From the NCBI GenBank assembly GCA_051656125.1, contig JBOGBH010000012.1:1-64000 (forward strand): DNA of 64,000 bases, given 5' to 3'. Below the pieces are notes generated by a model that was not told where the DNA came from, did no database searches, and worked only from the letters and a program-made list of their open reading frames with translations. Below, in pieces: positions 52,934 to 63,710 of this stretch (positions are counted from its first letter, which is position 1; every line of letters begins with the position of its first letter). A program made the position numbers and the translations under genes. Source of the DNA: CAMREV01 sp051656125. Lineage in GTDB: Bacteria > Bacillota_I > Bacilli_A > Mycoplasmatales > Mycoplasmoidaceae.

Positions 52934-54112
52934 TTACCTTAAGAATACTGGGAAGCTTAAATTTCCATCAATCTCAATATTTTTATTAATTACAATAAAG
53001 GCATTATTATCAATTTTTCTAATTTCTTTAATAATTGGACCAAGTTCAATAATAGTTATGTACATTTCAAGAATGTATTGTTCTTTTTTAGAGTAAGAAC
53101 CAATTGCTTTTGAAATTGTTCTTGAGTGAATACAATTTATACTATCAAGATGCTCATTAATTTTTTCAATATTTTTTCCAAAAACCTTAATTGAACTCAT
53201 TCTAAATCTCGGGTATAAAACTTGTAGTAAGAATCCAAAGATTGAAAAGTTGATTATAGAACAAACTAAGTTTGGAGAAAAAAAGTTTTGATAATGTCAA
53301 TCATTTTCAAGTATTCCAATTGATATGTAAGATCCTATAAATGATCCAGTAATAACACAAAAGAAATTAATTACTATTAATATTTGACCTAATGATTTTA
53401 GTTTTATTTTTAAGTAGTAAATTGAAATAATATCACTACCACCAGTAGAACCACCAATTGCATAAACTATTGTATAAAGTAATACACTTAAAAATGGAAA
53501 TGCTAATGAGTAGAAAAATAACGAAATAACTTTTCCAGAATCTAAAGAACCTCAAGTTAATAAAGTAATATTTGGAGGTAAGTTTGTTAATTCTACAGAT
53601 TTAATATCACCAAATAATAATACGTTTTGAATTCCAGGAATAAGTGAAATTAAAAATGGAAAAATTGAAGATGTTAAAAGATAAGTAAGTGTTAAAAATG
53701 TAAATTGGTTACCAATATGCTTTTTAGCAAAAAATAGTAAAGGTGAATTAACAATTAAAATAAAGAACCAAAAGGTTAAGTCAGAAACAATATTAACGGC
53801 ATTTTGATCAACCTTATTAAGAAACATTATTGAAGTAATTATTCTTGATAAACCTTGAGTTATGGCAGTAACACCCATTGAATATAATCCAGTATTTTTA
53901 AGAAAAATAAGAGTTAAAAAACCAATCATCATACCAATCAAAACAACCATCATGTATTTTTGTTTTTTACTTGTGATTGAATATATTTTCGATAATCTTA
54001 GAGTAGAAGACTTAAAAAATTTTTTTTCAAAGTTAGCACTAGCACTACCTTTTACTTGAATTTTTTCTTCTTTTTTATTAGAGATATTATTTTCAATTTT
54101 TTCAGTATTCAT
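52934..54112 (-). CDS. YitT-family membrane protein (DUF2179), paralogue 2
   Basis: A 392-residue protein with six hydrophobic segments and a cytoplasmic C-terminal DUF2179-like domain (about 300-392). The YitT signature is seen as Y-A-I-G-G-S-T-G-G-S-D-I-I-S-I-Y-Y. Residues 1-50 are a polar tail. It closely follows a paralogue on the same strand, in the rpsP operon. Transport activity is suspected for this family but not defined. Confidence 0.85.
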
Positions 54113-54124
54113 TTTCTTTCCAGC

Positions 54125-55315
54125 TTAATCTATAGAATCTTCAACACTTAAGGTTCCGTTGATACCTAATAGAGAAGATATTGTTGTAAATGCTTGATCA
54201 TCTACTTTCTTTATTCAATCTAATAATATAGGAATTTCCATATATAAGCATACAATTTCAATACTTTGTTTTTCTTCAAGAGAATAACCACCAATATTTT
54301 TATTAATTGTTAATGCATGATTGAATTTTTCTGAATAAAAGTAATCTCTTATCTCATTAATTTTATTACTATAAATCGTTATTTTTACTTTTTTATCTTT
54401 AGGAAATAAAAAATTTAAAGTTAGCGACGAAATTATTGACATTGCAATTGATGCAACTAAATTTTGTGAAAATAATGTTTGATAAGAAAAGGGAGTTGGA
54501 GCATATTCCAAATTCGCATTAGGATCATTGCTAACTCAAGTGAAATCTGTTATACCAGAAGCAATATATGAACCAATAATAATTGAAACAAGCACAGAAA
54601 CTAAATTAAAGTATGCAAGAATTGTTCCAATTGGCTTTCCTTTTTTCTTTGAATAGAAAAATGAAATAAAATCAAGTCCACCAGTAGAACCACTTACAGC
54701 TAGTATTAGTGCAATATATCCACCAGTTATTAAGCCATTAACAAGTGCGTAAATCATCAATGGTCCAAATTTATTTAAATCATCGCCATAGAATGTTAAT
54801 AGCTGCACGCCATTAGCTTGTAAACTTTCATTTGGTTCAGTATGGCCAAATAAATAAATATCATTTATACCAGGAATAAGACCAAGTAGTATTGGGATTA
54901 CGTTACCCAAAACAATAACTATTGTTGATAAATATGTAAATCTTTTACCAAGTTTAAAATAAGAAAATATGATTAAAGGAATATTTGCCAATAGATACAA
55001 TCCATAAAATAAAATATTATATATGTTTTCTATTGTTTGTTGATCTGTAATATATTTTGATGAAGTTACTTTAACAATTCTTGCTATACCTTGAAATATA
55101 CCTGAAAGACCAAAGCTATATAATCCCATATTTCTAACTAAAAACATAGATGCAAGTGCCGTAAGTATTCCTACAATAACAGCAATTGTATATCTTCATC
55201 ATATATCTTTGTTTAAAAAAACATAAGTTAATGGACCTAGAGGATGTGAGAAATTTGTTTTCACATATTTCGTGCTATCTGGTCTTGAATATTTTTTAAA
55301 TTTTACAGTAGACAT
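54125..55315 (-). CDS. YitT-family membrane protein (DUF2179), paralogue 1
   Basis: A 396-residue paralogue of the next gene: the same six-helix layout, A-V-S-G-S-T-G-G-L-D-F-I-S-F-F-Y signature and DUF2179-like C-terminus with S-I-E-I-V-C-L-Y-M-E. It begins 10 bp after rplS, so it is the fourth gene of rpsP-trmD-rplS-yitT-yitT-rbgA-rnhB. Divergence from the paralogue is large, so the duplication is old. Two adjacent copies suggest a heteromer. Confidence 0.85.
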
Positions 55316-55324
55316 AAATAAAAA

Positions 55325-55693
55325 TTATTTTTTTTCTTTAATTCTAGCAGATTTTCCAGATCTTTCTCTCATGTAAGAAATGTAAGCTCTTCTTACCTTA
55401 CCTCTTTTAACAATTTCGATTTTTTCAATTAAAGGAGAATGAATTTGTAAAATTTCTTCTACTCAGATTCCATTACTTTCTTTTCTAATGTTAAAACTTT
55501 CTGATAAGCCTCTGCCTCTTCTTCTTAAAACAACACCTTCAAATTTTTGAACTCTTGATTTAGTTTCTTCTTTGATTATATTGTAAACAGCAATAGTGTC
55601 ACCAGGACCAAAATTGGGAACGTCTTTTTTTAATTGTAAACTTTCTATTCCTTTGATTAATTCTTGCTTATTTATTTTTTTGTAATTATTCAT
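55325..55693 (-). CDS. rplS: 50S ribosomal protein L19
   Basis: L19, 122 residues, at the 30S-50S interface. The motifs P-N-F-G-P-G-D-T-I-A-V, Q-K-F-E-G-V-V-L-R-R-R-G-R-G, I-H-S-P-L-I-E-K-I-E and R-G-K-V-R-R-A are diagnostic. AAGGAATTAAAA precedes the ATG at 55693; a longer in-frame start at 55738 lies inside trmD and lacks support. It overlaps trmD by 8 bp. Confidence 0.96.
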
Positions 55694-56384
55694 TTTTAAT
55701 TCCTTTCTTGTTTTTGATATGCTCTTTGTATAAATCATATCTATTTAATTTAGTTTTTTCTAATTTAGATTCATATCTAAATTTTTCTATTGATTTATGA
55801 TTGCCGCTAATTAAAATTTCAGGAACTTTATGTCCTTCAAAATCAATCGGTTTAGTATAAACTGGATAATCAAGTAAATTATCTTCAAATGATTCTGAAA
55901 TTAAACTTTCTTTATTTATTACATTTGGAATTAATCTAACTATTGAATCCACAATTACAAGCGCAGGTAATTCTCCGCCAGTTAATACATAGTCTCCAAT
56001 TGATATTTCTTCATCAATGTAATTGTTTAATCTTTCGTCAAAACCTTCATAATGACCAGCTATAAAAATTAAGTGATTTTCTAATGCAAGTTTTTTTGCA
56101 TAAGAACTTTTATATTTTTTACCGCTAGGAGTTAATAGAATTACTTTTGAATTTTCTTTTCTATAAAATTTAATTGCATCTACTATTGGTTGAAGCGAAA
56201 GAACCATTCCGCCTCCACCACCAAATTGATAGTCATCTACTTTTTTATGTTTGTTTTTTGAAAATTCTCTGAAATTAACAACTTCAATTATACAGTTATC
56301 ATTATCAATAGCTCTTTTAATTATTGATGAATTTATATACTCATTTATTACACTAGGAAATAATGTTAATATAGTTATTCTCAC
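55686..56384 (-). CDS. trmD: tRNA (guanine37-N1)-methyltransferase
   Basis: TrmD, 232 residues, trefoil-knot SAM enzyme methylating G37, preventing frameshifting. L-T-L-F-P, Y-Q-F-G-G-G-G-G-M-V-L, L-T-P-S-G, A-G-H-Y-E-G-F-D-E-R, and the knot S-I-G-D-Y-V-L-T-G-G-E-L-P are standard. It sits between rpsP and rplS as in most bacteria, without rimM. Confidence 0.97.
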   Translation of the reverse strand: MRITILTLFPSVINEYINSSIIKRAIDNDNCIIEVVNFREFSKNKHKKVDDYQFGGGGGMVLSLQPIVDAIKFYRKENSKVILLTPSGKKYKSSYAKKLALENHLIFIAGHYEGFDERLNNYIDEEISIGDYVLTGGELPALVIVDSIVRLIPNVINKESLISESFEDNLLDYPVYTKPIDFEGHKVPEILISGNHKSIEKFRYESKLEKTKLNRYDLYKEHIKNKKGIKNE

Positions 56385-56392
56385 GATTAAAA

Positions 56393-56842
56393 TTATTCGC
56401 TTTTATTTTCAGTTGTTTCTGGAGTAGGATTGTTTTCAACACTAACTTCCACTTTTACTTCTTCAGGTTTAACTTCTTCAACTTTTTTAGTTGATTTTTT
56501 AACTACTGGTTTAGGTTTTTTTGCTTCAGCTTTTTTTTCTTTTTTAGCTGCAGATAATTTTCTTTTTTTATTAGGTTTTGTTTTTTTAACTTTTGAATCT
56601 TGATATTCTTTTCATAAACCTTTATCTTTTAGTATTGCTAAAATTGTTTCTGAAGGTTGAGCTCCAGCATTTAATCATTTGAATATTAATTCTTTTTTAA
56701 AATCTACTTTTCCACTAAATGGTTCGTAGTGTCCTAATAATTCAATAAATGCACCATCTCTTCTAGTTCTTGAGTCAACAGCAACTATTCTGTAATATGG
56801 TAATTTATGTCTACCCATTCTTGTTAATCTTATTTTAACCAT
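56393..56842 (-). CDS. rpsP: 30S ribosomal protein S16 with long C-terminal tail
   Basis: S16 core (residues 1-85): V-K-I-R-L-T-R-M-G-R-H-K, Y-Y-R-I-V-A-V-D-S-R, G-x-x-I-E-L-L-G-H-Y-E-P and W-L-N-A-G-A-Q-P-S-E-T. About 60 further residues rich in Lys, then Pro/Glu/Val, give 149 in total against the usual 80-90. AAAGGAGAAAAA precedes the ATG at 56842. First gene of the seven-gene operon. The tail may be a disordered rRNA-binding extension. Confidence 0.95.
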
Positions 56843-56889
56843 TTTTTCTCCTTTTTTTGAAAACCATAGAAATTATAATACAAAAATTA

Positions 56890-56921
56890 AAAAAGTGTTA
56901 AGGTTTTTTACTTAACACCTT
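56890..56921 (-). terminator. Terminator after the exonuclease gene
   Basis: On the minus strand GGTGTTAAG and CTTAACAC form a stem around an A-rich loop, followed by a T run; it overlaps the exonuclease stop codon. Confidence 0.6.
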
Positions 56922-58020
56922 TATTTAAAATAATTGCTTTATTTCATTTCGGTCTTATTATTGATATTAGTTTGTTCATTAAATCGTTGTCATTAATGAA
57001 TTCATTATTATTTATTTTTAAAATGTCTGAAACGTATGACGATAGATTTTCATAAGAAATATAATAATATGATGGTAAAGATCCAGTCATCGAAAAATAG
57101 TATTTTACAAATGAACTAAAACTTTTATTAACAATAATTATTGAATTAACAAAGAATATATCCTGAAATTTTTTATATATTCAATTAATGTTTTTATCTA
57201 AAATGTCTTGTTCATGTTTTGCAAATGAAATATTTTTAGTAAACTCTTTTAATAAAACGCCTTTGCTTGAAAACTTTTTAGCAACAAAGTTAATACTGGA
57301 AACATATTTTTCTTTTGATGAATCATCATAATTTTTTTTATTTATTTTTAAATCAAAATAAACGTAATCTCAATCCTTTGATAATGAAAGAGTTTTTTTA
57401 TTTTCTTTAGAAGAGTTTTTTCTATACAATTTTCTTCTTGGTTTAATTAACTCACCATAAATCATTTTTTTAAGATTTTCAATATTATCAATTTCCAAAG
57501 AGTAATTAACAACATTGAAAAGCATTTTTGCATCAAGAAGAGCATCATGTTCTTTCTTCTGAGTGTTATTTATAGATAAAGCTTCAGCCAATAAACTAAG
57601 AGATAGTGATGATTTATTATTTTTTAATAATTTATTAAAAAATTTATCTTGAATGTCTATTAGCTTAATTGGTTCCTTTTTAATTGTAGAATACTGATAT
57701 TTCATTATTTCTTGATCATAAGAACCAAAACAAATAAATTGATCATATTTAGAAGCGAATTTTACAAATTCTTTTAACAAAAAAATATTTGATCTTTGAC
57801 TCAAAAAAAAATTATTATCTTTGTTAACAAGAGCAAGTACATGTTTAGATATTGGAGAATTAGGATTTGCTCACATATTAAATTCATCTACAATTTCATT
57901 ATTTTTAACTACAATTGCTGCAAGTTGCAAAACTCTATGATTATTTTCAAATATTGTTGCTTCGATATCTAAATAAATAACTGGTTTATCAAAATTAATT
58001 ATTTCTCTTAATGTTTGCAT
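56908..58020 (-). CDS. DnaQ-like DEDDh 3'-5' exonuclease domain protein
   Basis: A 370-residue protein. The N-terminal 180 residues are an exonuclease: V-I-Y-L-D-I-E-A-T (ExoI, D and E), C-F-G-S-Y-D (ExoII-like) and the ExoIII motif H-D-A-L-L-D-A with His. The C-terminal half is unassigned, with W-D-Y-V-Y-F-D-L-K-I. The core resembles proofreading or RNA-trimming exonucleases; free-standing ones in mollicutes often act on RNA or small DNA. It starts one base after the RavA-like gene ends. Confidence 0.8.
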
Positions 58021-58021
58021 A

Positions 58022-59215
58022 CTAGAGACTTAATCTTTTCTCATTATTTATATAGTTAATAATCGTTTTTAGTTTGTTGTATCATTCAAAAATTAATTTA
58101 TCATCAATCTTAAAAATATTTAAAAAGTTTTCCTTATCATCTTCGTCAACAAAAATATTGTTAAAAAAGTTTTCTGAGTCAAAAAAGTCTCTTGCGTAAT
58201 ATTTTATTTCAACTATATTCTTTTTAATTTTATCAAATGCAGAATTTCATTCAATTAAATCCGTATTTCTAATTGAATGATCATTATTCTTTTTCATTAA
58301 TTTAAAACTTCTAGTCATTTCAATTAATAAATTAACCATTTCCATGCTGTATTTTTTTAAATTCTTACATTCAGAATATACCATAGAGTTTATAACTTCT
58401 AAAAGAACCTGATTAATATAAGCTATTTGATTTTTTTGAGATCATATCATTTTTTTTAACAGAAAAAGATCTGATAAATTTACAGCATCTCGCCCATTTA
58501 AAAAAGCGCTTGCCTTTAAGATTGAAACATATTCTTTTCAACGATCTTTTTCTAAAATGATGTCTTCATCAAATTCTTCTTTATTTTCATTATATTTTTC
58601 TAATTTAGAAAATATCATTTTTAAAGCAATCATCACTTCTTCTGTAACAACTACTTTTTTAGCTTTGTTAATTGAATATCTTAATTCTTCTTTTGAAAAT
58701 GATTCTTCAATAGGTAAATACAATTTTTTATGTTTGCTATCATTTACAAGTTTTGTAATTTGGTCATTGTATGTAAAAAAATCAATTTTTGTTTTTAAAG
58801 AAAAATTTTTAAAAATATCATAATCCTTTGTGACATTAAAACCTTCTTCATCAATTGCAATAATTGAAAACAAGTTCTTATTTTCTTCTTGAAGTAAAGC
58901 TTTCAGAGGAATCATAATGTCTGGCAATCTTGTAAAGTTATTTATTATTATAATATTTGCATTAATTATTTCTTCTCAATTGCTTTTAAATTTAGCAATA
59001 GAATCTTTAACTGTTTCATTTACTTCAATATTATATTTATAAACATTAGCCCCTTTAACTAAATATCTAATATCATCGATACATGTTGGAGAAGAATTTA
59101 TAAAATTGGGTAGTGATGAAAAAATGCCAAGAAGACAAAATTTTATTGACTCTTCGTTGTGAAGTTCTTTAGTAGATAATTTTTCTATAATCGATTTAAT
59201 TCTTGCTTGATTCAT
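58022..59215 (-). CDS. RavA/MoxR-like protein lacking ATPase motifs
   Basis: A 397-residue protein aligned by pattern to RavA/MoxR AAA ATPases: an opening A-R-I-K-S-I-I-E-K-L, a helix-rich small domain, and the conserved W-K-E-Y-V-S-I-L-K-A-S-A-F-L-N-G-R-D-A-V with L-F-L-L-K-K-M-I-W. Where the P-loop G-P-P-G-x-x-K-S should be, I read F-S-S-L-P-N-F-I-N-S-S-P. The Walker B region reads N-I-I-I-I-N-N-F, without acidic residues. ATP hydrolysis is therefore unlikely; a scaffold or regulatory role is inferred. GAGGAATTT supports the ATG at 59215. No VWA partner is adjacent. Confidence 0.65.
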
Positions 59216-59308
59216 AAATTCCTCAATGAAATAACTAATTAAATAATACATTAAAAAAATATTTTAGAGTTTCAAAAAAAATAATATTTAAAAAAATAAA
59301 TAAGTGAT

Positions 59309-59349
59309 ATAGTTATATTAATTATAAAAATTATAAATAAGGAAAATGA
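59309..59349 (+). repeat. Promoter/leader repeat, copy 1
   Basis: A 41-bp segment from ATAGTTATATT to AAGGAAAATGA, identical to 61543-61583. It contains AT-rich promoter-like sequence and the AAGGAAAA ribosome-binding site of the first binding-protein gene. Confidence 0.85.
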
Positions 59350-60507
59350 ATGAAAAAAAAGTTTAACTTCAAACTTCTTTCTATATTATCAATTGGAATT
59401 GTTGGAGTTTCATTAATAGTTCCTGTTTTTATGGTTAAAAGTGTTTCTAGTTATAGAACTAATTTATTTACTACACGTGACAATGCCCTTGATAACTCAA
59501 TTGCATTAGGAATCGCTCCAGATTATGATAACTATTCAAATTCAGGAAAACTTAAATATGCTGAATATTTAAAGGGCTTCACAAATGATGAAATCACTCA
59601 ATATGTTAATATTGACATAAAACACGGAAACGAATTAAATCGATTACCAATTGAAAATCTAAAAGCAGATACAATTATTTTAAATGAGCATATGAAAGCA
59701 GATGAATATAAATTCAGTGATCTTGTTAATAATATTGCTTGAACATCAATGGGAGATAGTCCCACTGCGAGTTATAACGAACCAACAGTTATTGGTGGAT
59801 GAAAATATGAAACACAAGTTTCTATTGATAATGCTTTCTTAATGCTAGCAAAAGACCTAGATAAAATATATTCAGGAAATAATTTTCGATCAAGAGCAGA
59901 AAAAATTATTGAACAAGATAAAGAAAGAATAAAAGGGATAAATCAAAGTGGATTTGATTTTAAATCTATCAATATTGGAATAATATCTGGAGGAGATGAT
60001 GGCGCAACCATTTCTGACTCATTTAGTTTTTACTCACCAAATATATATCCTTTCTTTTACGGAATTGGCGAAAATAACGAAAAGGGGCTTGGAATGAATT
60101 TCCCAGAACCAAAAGATAAAACCTTTTTAAATAGCACTCACTATAAAAGTTGATCAATAGTTGGTGATACAAGCAAACAGCTTTTAGAGCAATTCAAAGG
60201 CAAATTTGATTACCTAATTTACTCTGCACCAGATTTTTCTACTTATAGCAAAGAATACGTATTAAAATCACAAATTGTGAACTTATTAAAAGATCCTTCA
60301 AAAGCGGACCAAAACATTGAATTTGGAAAAAGTGGAAAATGATATACATCAGCATGAGGAATTATAGGCAAGAGACAATTATTGACATATATAGTTGAAT
60401 TCTTAAATAAAAACAATGGAAATTTAATTAAGGAAGATCCTTCATTACTTTGAGAAGTAATTCCTCCAAATGAATTAGTTAAATTGAGAAAAAATGAAAC
60501 AGAATAA
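59350..60507 (+). CDS. FecB-like substrate-binding protein, copy 1
   Basis: A 385-residue protein with a basic start and one hydrophobic helix (about 8-30), no lipobox Cys, so probably membrane-anchored rather than lipidated. Helical-backbone binding-protein features: an A-L-G-I-A-P-D-Y-D-N-Y segment, L-K-A-D-T-I-I-L-N-E and a later F-K-G-K-F-D-Y-L-I-Y. FecCD-type permeases follow, so a chelated-metal, siderophore or vitamin substrate is likely but undetermined. It overlaps the permease gene by 14 bp and is a duplicate of 61583-62740. The ATG at 59350 follows AAGGAAAA; an out-of-frame ATG lies at 59346. Confidence 0.75.
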
Positions 60508-61492
60508 AATAAAATTTGCAGCTACAAATAATAAAATTACTAAAAAAAATATATTAATAATGTTTTTTTTAATATCTGCTTTTATGTTTATTATGGCATT
60601 AATTCTTTCATTAGGTAAAAATGGTTTCCAAGATGCAGAAAAAATATTTATTATAAACAAGAATTTAATTTTTGTAATACCCATAGCAAGTGCAAGTTTA
60701 TCAATTGCTTCACTTTTATTACAACAAATTTCAAAAAATAGATTAGCAGACAGTTCCGTTTTAGGATTAGGTAATATAAATTTAATTATATTAATAGGTT
60801 TAATGTTTATTGTTGATTTTGATAGTGATTATACAGTGAATAATTATATGAATATTTATCCATTTTTATTTATCATTTTTTCAATGCTAGCTTGTTTTTT
60901 AATATTTTTAGTAAGTTATAAAAAAAATAAAAATATAAGTAAAAAATTTATTATTGTTGGGATTATATTTAATTTCACTTTTTTATCAATATCTTCTTCT
61001 TTAAAAATTTTTTTAACGCCAAATAAAATTTCTGCATTACAGCAATTTATAAATGGGTTTATTGATACTTCTCATGACTTGCCTATAATTGTTTCTTTTG
61101 TTGGATTCTTAATAGCAATAATTTGATTAACATTTATATTTCAAAAATTTAAAATATGTACTACAAGTTATTCAATAGCTAAATCTTTAGGAATAAACGC
61201 AAACTCAATTAATTTGCAAATATTATTAATATGCGGTTTGTTATCTGGAGTTGCATTTACCTTAGTGGGAAATCTAACATTTTTGGGTTTAATTGCTGGA
61301 AATGTTGCATCATTTATTTTTAAAAAAAATTATCACTATTCTATTCCTGCTTCATGCTTGATTGGATCAATTATAGTTGGCTTATCATTTTTAATAAATA
61401 AAAATATATTTGAATCAAATGTAAATACTCCTGCTGTAATCCCTTTGATAGGAATACCTTATTTTATATATTTAATTCTCAAGGATAAATAA
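60494..61492 (+). CDS. FecCD-family ABC permease, copy 1
   Basis: A 332-residue permease with about nine or ten hydrophobic helices. FecCD traits: A-S-A-S-L-S-I-A-S-L-L-L-Q-Q after the first helices, N-R-L-A-D-S-S-V-L-G-L, a late S-L-G-I-N and L-C-G-L-L-S-G style loop. It closely resembles the permease starting at 63703. In this copy the other permease type (as at 62727) is absent, so copy 1 would have to work as a homodimer or borrow the second unit's subunit. TGA at 61124 is Trp. Confidence 0.82.
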
Positions 61493-61542
61493 TTAAATAA
61501 AATTTTATTTAAAAAAATTATTAAAAAAAAATAAATAATGTT

Positions 61543-61583
61543 ATAGTTATATTAATTATAAAAATTATAAATAAGGAAAATGA
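61543..61583 (+). repeat. Promoter/leader repeat, copy 2
   Basis: The second copy of the 41-bp element at 59309-59349, again directly before a binding-protein gene. The duplication therefore included regulatory DNA. Confidence 0.85.
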
Positions 61584-62740
61584 TGAAAAAAAGATTTAAT
61601 TTTAAATTTCTTGCTATGTTATCAATTCCAATTGTTGGAATTTCATTAATAATTCCTGTTTTTACAGTTAAAAGCGTAGCTAGTTATAGAATTAATTTAT
61701 TTACTACATATGATAATGCTCTTGATAACTCCATTGCATTAGGAATTGCTCCAGATTATGATAACTATTCATTTTCTGGAAGACTTTCAAATGCAGAATA
61801 TTTAAATGATTACATAAATTATGAAAAAACTCAGTTTGTTCGTGTTGATGTAATGGATGGAAATGAAATAAATAGATTACCAATTGAGAATCTAAAGGCT
61901 GATACTATTGTTTTAAATGAGTGAATGAAAGCAGACGAATATAAATTTAAGGATGTTGTAAATAATGTAGCTTGAACATCAATGGGAGATAGCTCAAATG
62001 CAACTTATAATGAACCAATGACTACTGGTGGATGAACTTATAATTCACAGGTTTCTATCGATAAAGGCTTTCTAATGCAAGCAAAAGACTTTGATAAAAT
62101 ATATCAAAGAAATGAATTTCAAAAAAAAGCAGAAGAAATTATTGAACAAGATAAAAAGAGAATAAAAGCAATAAATCAAAGTCCATTTAATTTTAAATCT
62201 ATCTCCATTGGAATAATAGCTGGAGGAAGTGATGGAGCTAACATTGCTGATTCATTTAGATTTTATTCACCAACAGTTTATCCTTTTTTTTATGCAACTG
62301 GTGAAGATAATGAAAAGGGACTTGGCATGAATTTTCCTGAACCAAAAGATAAAACCTTTTTAAACAACACTCATTATTTAAGTCACACAATTGTTGGCGA
62401 TACAAGCAAACAGCTTTTAGAACAGTTTAAAGGCAAATTTGATTATCTAATTTATTCAGTACCAGATTTTGCTACTTATAAAGAAGAAGACGTATTAAAA
62501 TCACAAATTGTAAGTTTATTAAAAGATCCTTCAAAGGCTGATCAAAATATAGGATTTGGAAAAAGTGGCAAATGATATACATCTGCGTGAGGAATAATAG
62601 GAAAAAGAGAATTATTGACAAATATGATTGCATTTTTAAATAAAAATAATGGCGATGTAATAAAAGAGGATAAATCATTAATTTGAGAAGTTACCTCTCC
62701 AGAAAAATTAGAAAGGTTAAGAAAAAATGAAGCAAAATAA
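61583..62740 (+). CDS. FecB-like substrate-binding protein, copy 2
   Basis: A 385-residue paralogue of 59350-60507, equal in length and alike throughout, with substitutions concentrated in the first third (for example around residues 70-100) and in the ligand-proximal loops. N-terminal anchor, no lipobox Cys. I take ATG 61583, matching the copy 1 start; ATG 61580 directly upstream is in frame. It overlaps the next permease gene by 14 bp, as in copy 1. The spread of changes suggests the copies may differ in substrate. Confidence 0.75.
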
Positions 62741-63710
62741 AAATAAATTTATCTTTTATAAAACTTCACTTAATTGAAAAAAAACAATTTTCTTAATTGC
62801 GATTGTCGTTTCATTTATAACTGTTTTCTTTATTTGCCTTTTTAATAATGGATTGTCTTTCATAAGTCCTAACGACATTGTAAATGAAACATTATTAAAA
62901 ACTCTTGTTGGATTTTCAGCTGGATTTAGTTTAGCAGCATCAGGCGCTGCTATGCAGTCTGTAACAAGAAATGAATTAGCTGGTCCAACCACACTTGGCT
63001 TTCTACCAGCTGCATCATTTGGAATAATTCTTTATAAAATAATGGATTTTCCTTCAATACCTTTATTAATATTATTTGCATTCATTTTTGCGCTTTTTAT
63101 TTTAGCTGTTAATTTCTTTGTATGCAAAATTAATAAGAACGATGTTAAAGGTTATAGAGTTATTTTGATTGGCGTAATTATTGGAGCTTTATTTTCATCA
63201 GTATCAATAGTATTAAATACAGTTATTCCAAAATTAAACGAATCTCTTATTCCTTGACTAGGACAAGTAAGTATTGATTATAACTGAGAAAAGGCATCAT
63301 ACACATTTCCAGCCATGATTTTAGGAGTAATAATAATTATGTCAATTAGTAAAAAATTGAATATCGTTGAAAAAGATCCTTTTTTAGCTAAGAGTCTTGG
63401 AATAAATGTAGATCATATATACTGAACTTCAGGAATAGCATCTGTATTAATAACAGTTTCATCAGTGATACTTGTTGGTTCAATAGCAATGATAGGAATT
63501 ATTGTTCCACATTTAATTAGAATGCTTTTTAGAACAAGAAACTATTCATTGATTACTCCTTTATCTGGCATATTATGTGGAACAATAACGATGGCAGCAT
63601 TAATGATTAATAGTAGATGAAGTGTTGGTCCTAATTTATTTGCAACAATCTTATCAGCTCCAGTTTTCATCTTTCTAATTTTAAGAAAAGAAGGTAATAA
63701 AGATGATTAA
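62727..63710 (+). CDS. FecCD-family ABC permease (A type)
   Basis: A 327-residue permease. F-S-A-G-F-S-L-A-A-S-G-A-A-M-Q-S-V-T-R-N-E-L-A follows the second helix, a FecCD hallmark, and later S-L-G-I-N-V and G-S-I-A-M-I-G-I-I-V-P-H-L-I-R are canonical. It is the more conserved subunit of the pair and has no counterpart in the first unit. The stop overlaps the ATG of the next permease gene by 8 bp, so the two are translationally coupled and probably form a heterodimer. Confidence 0.88.
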
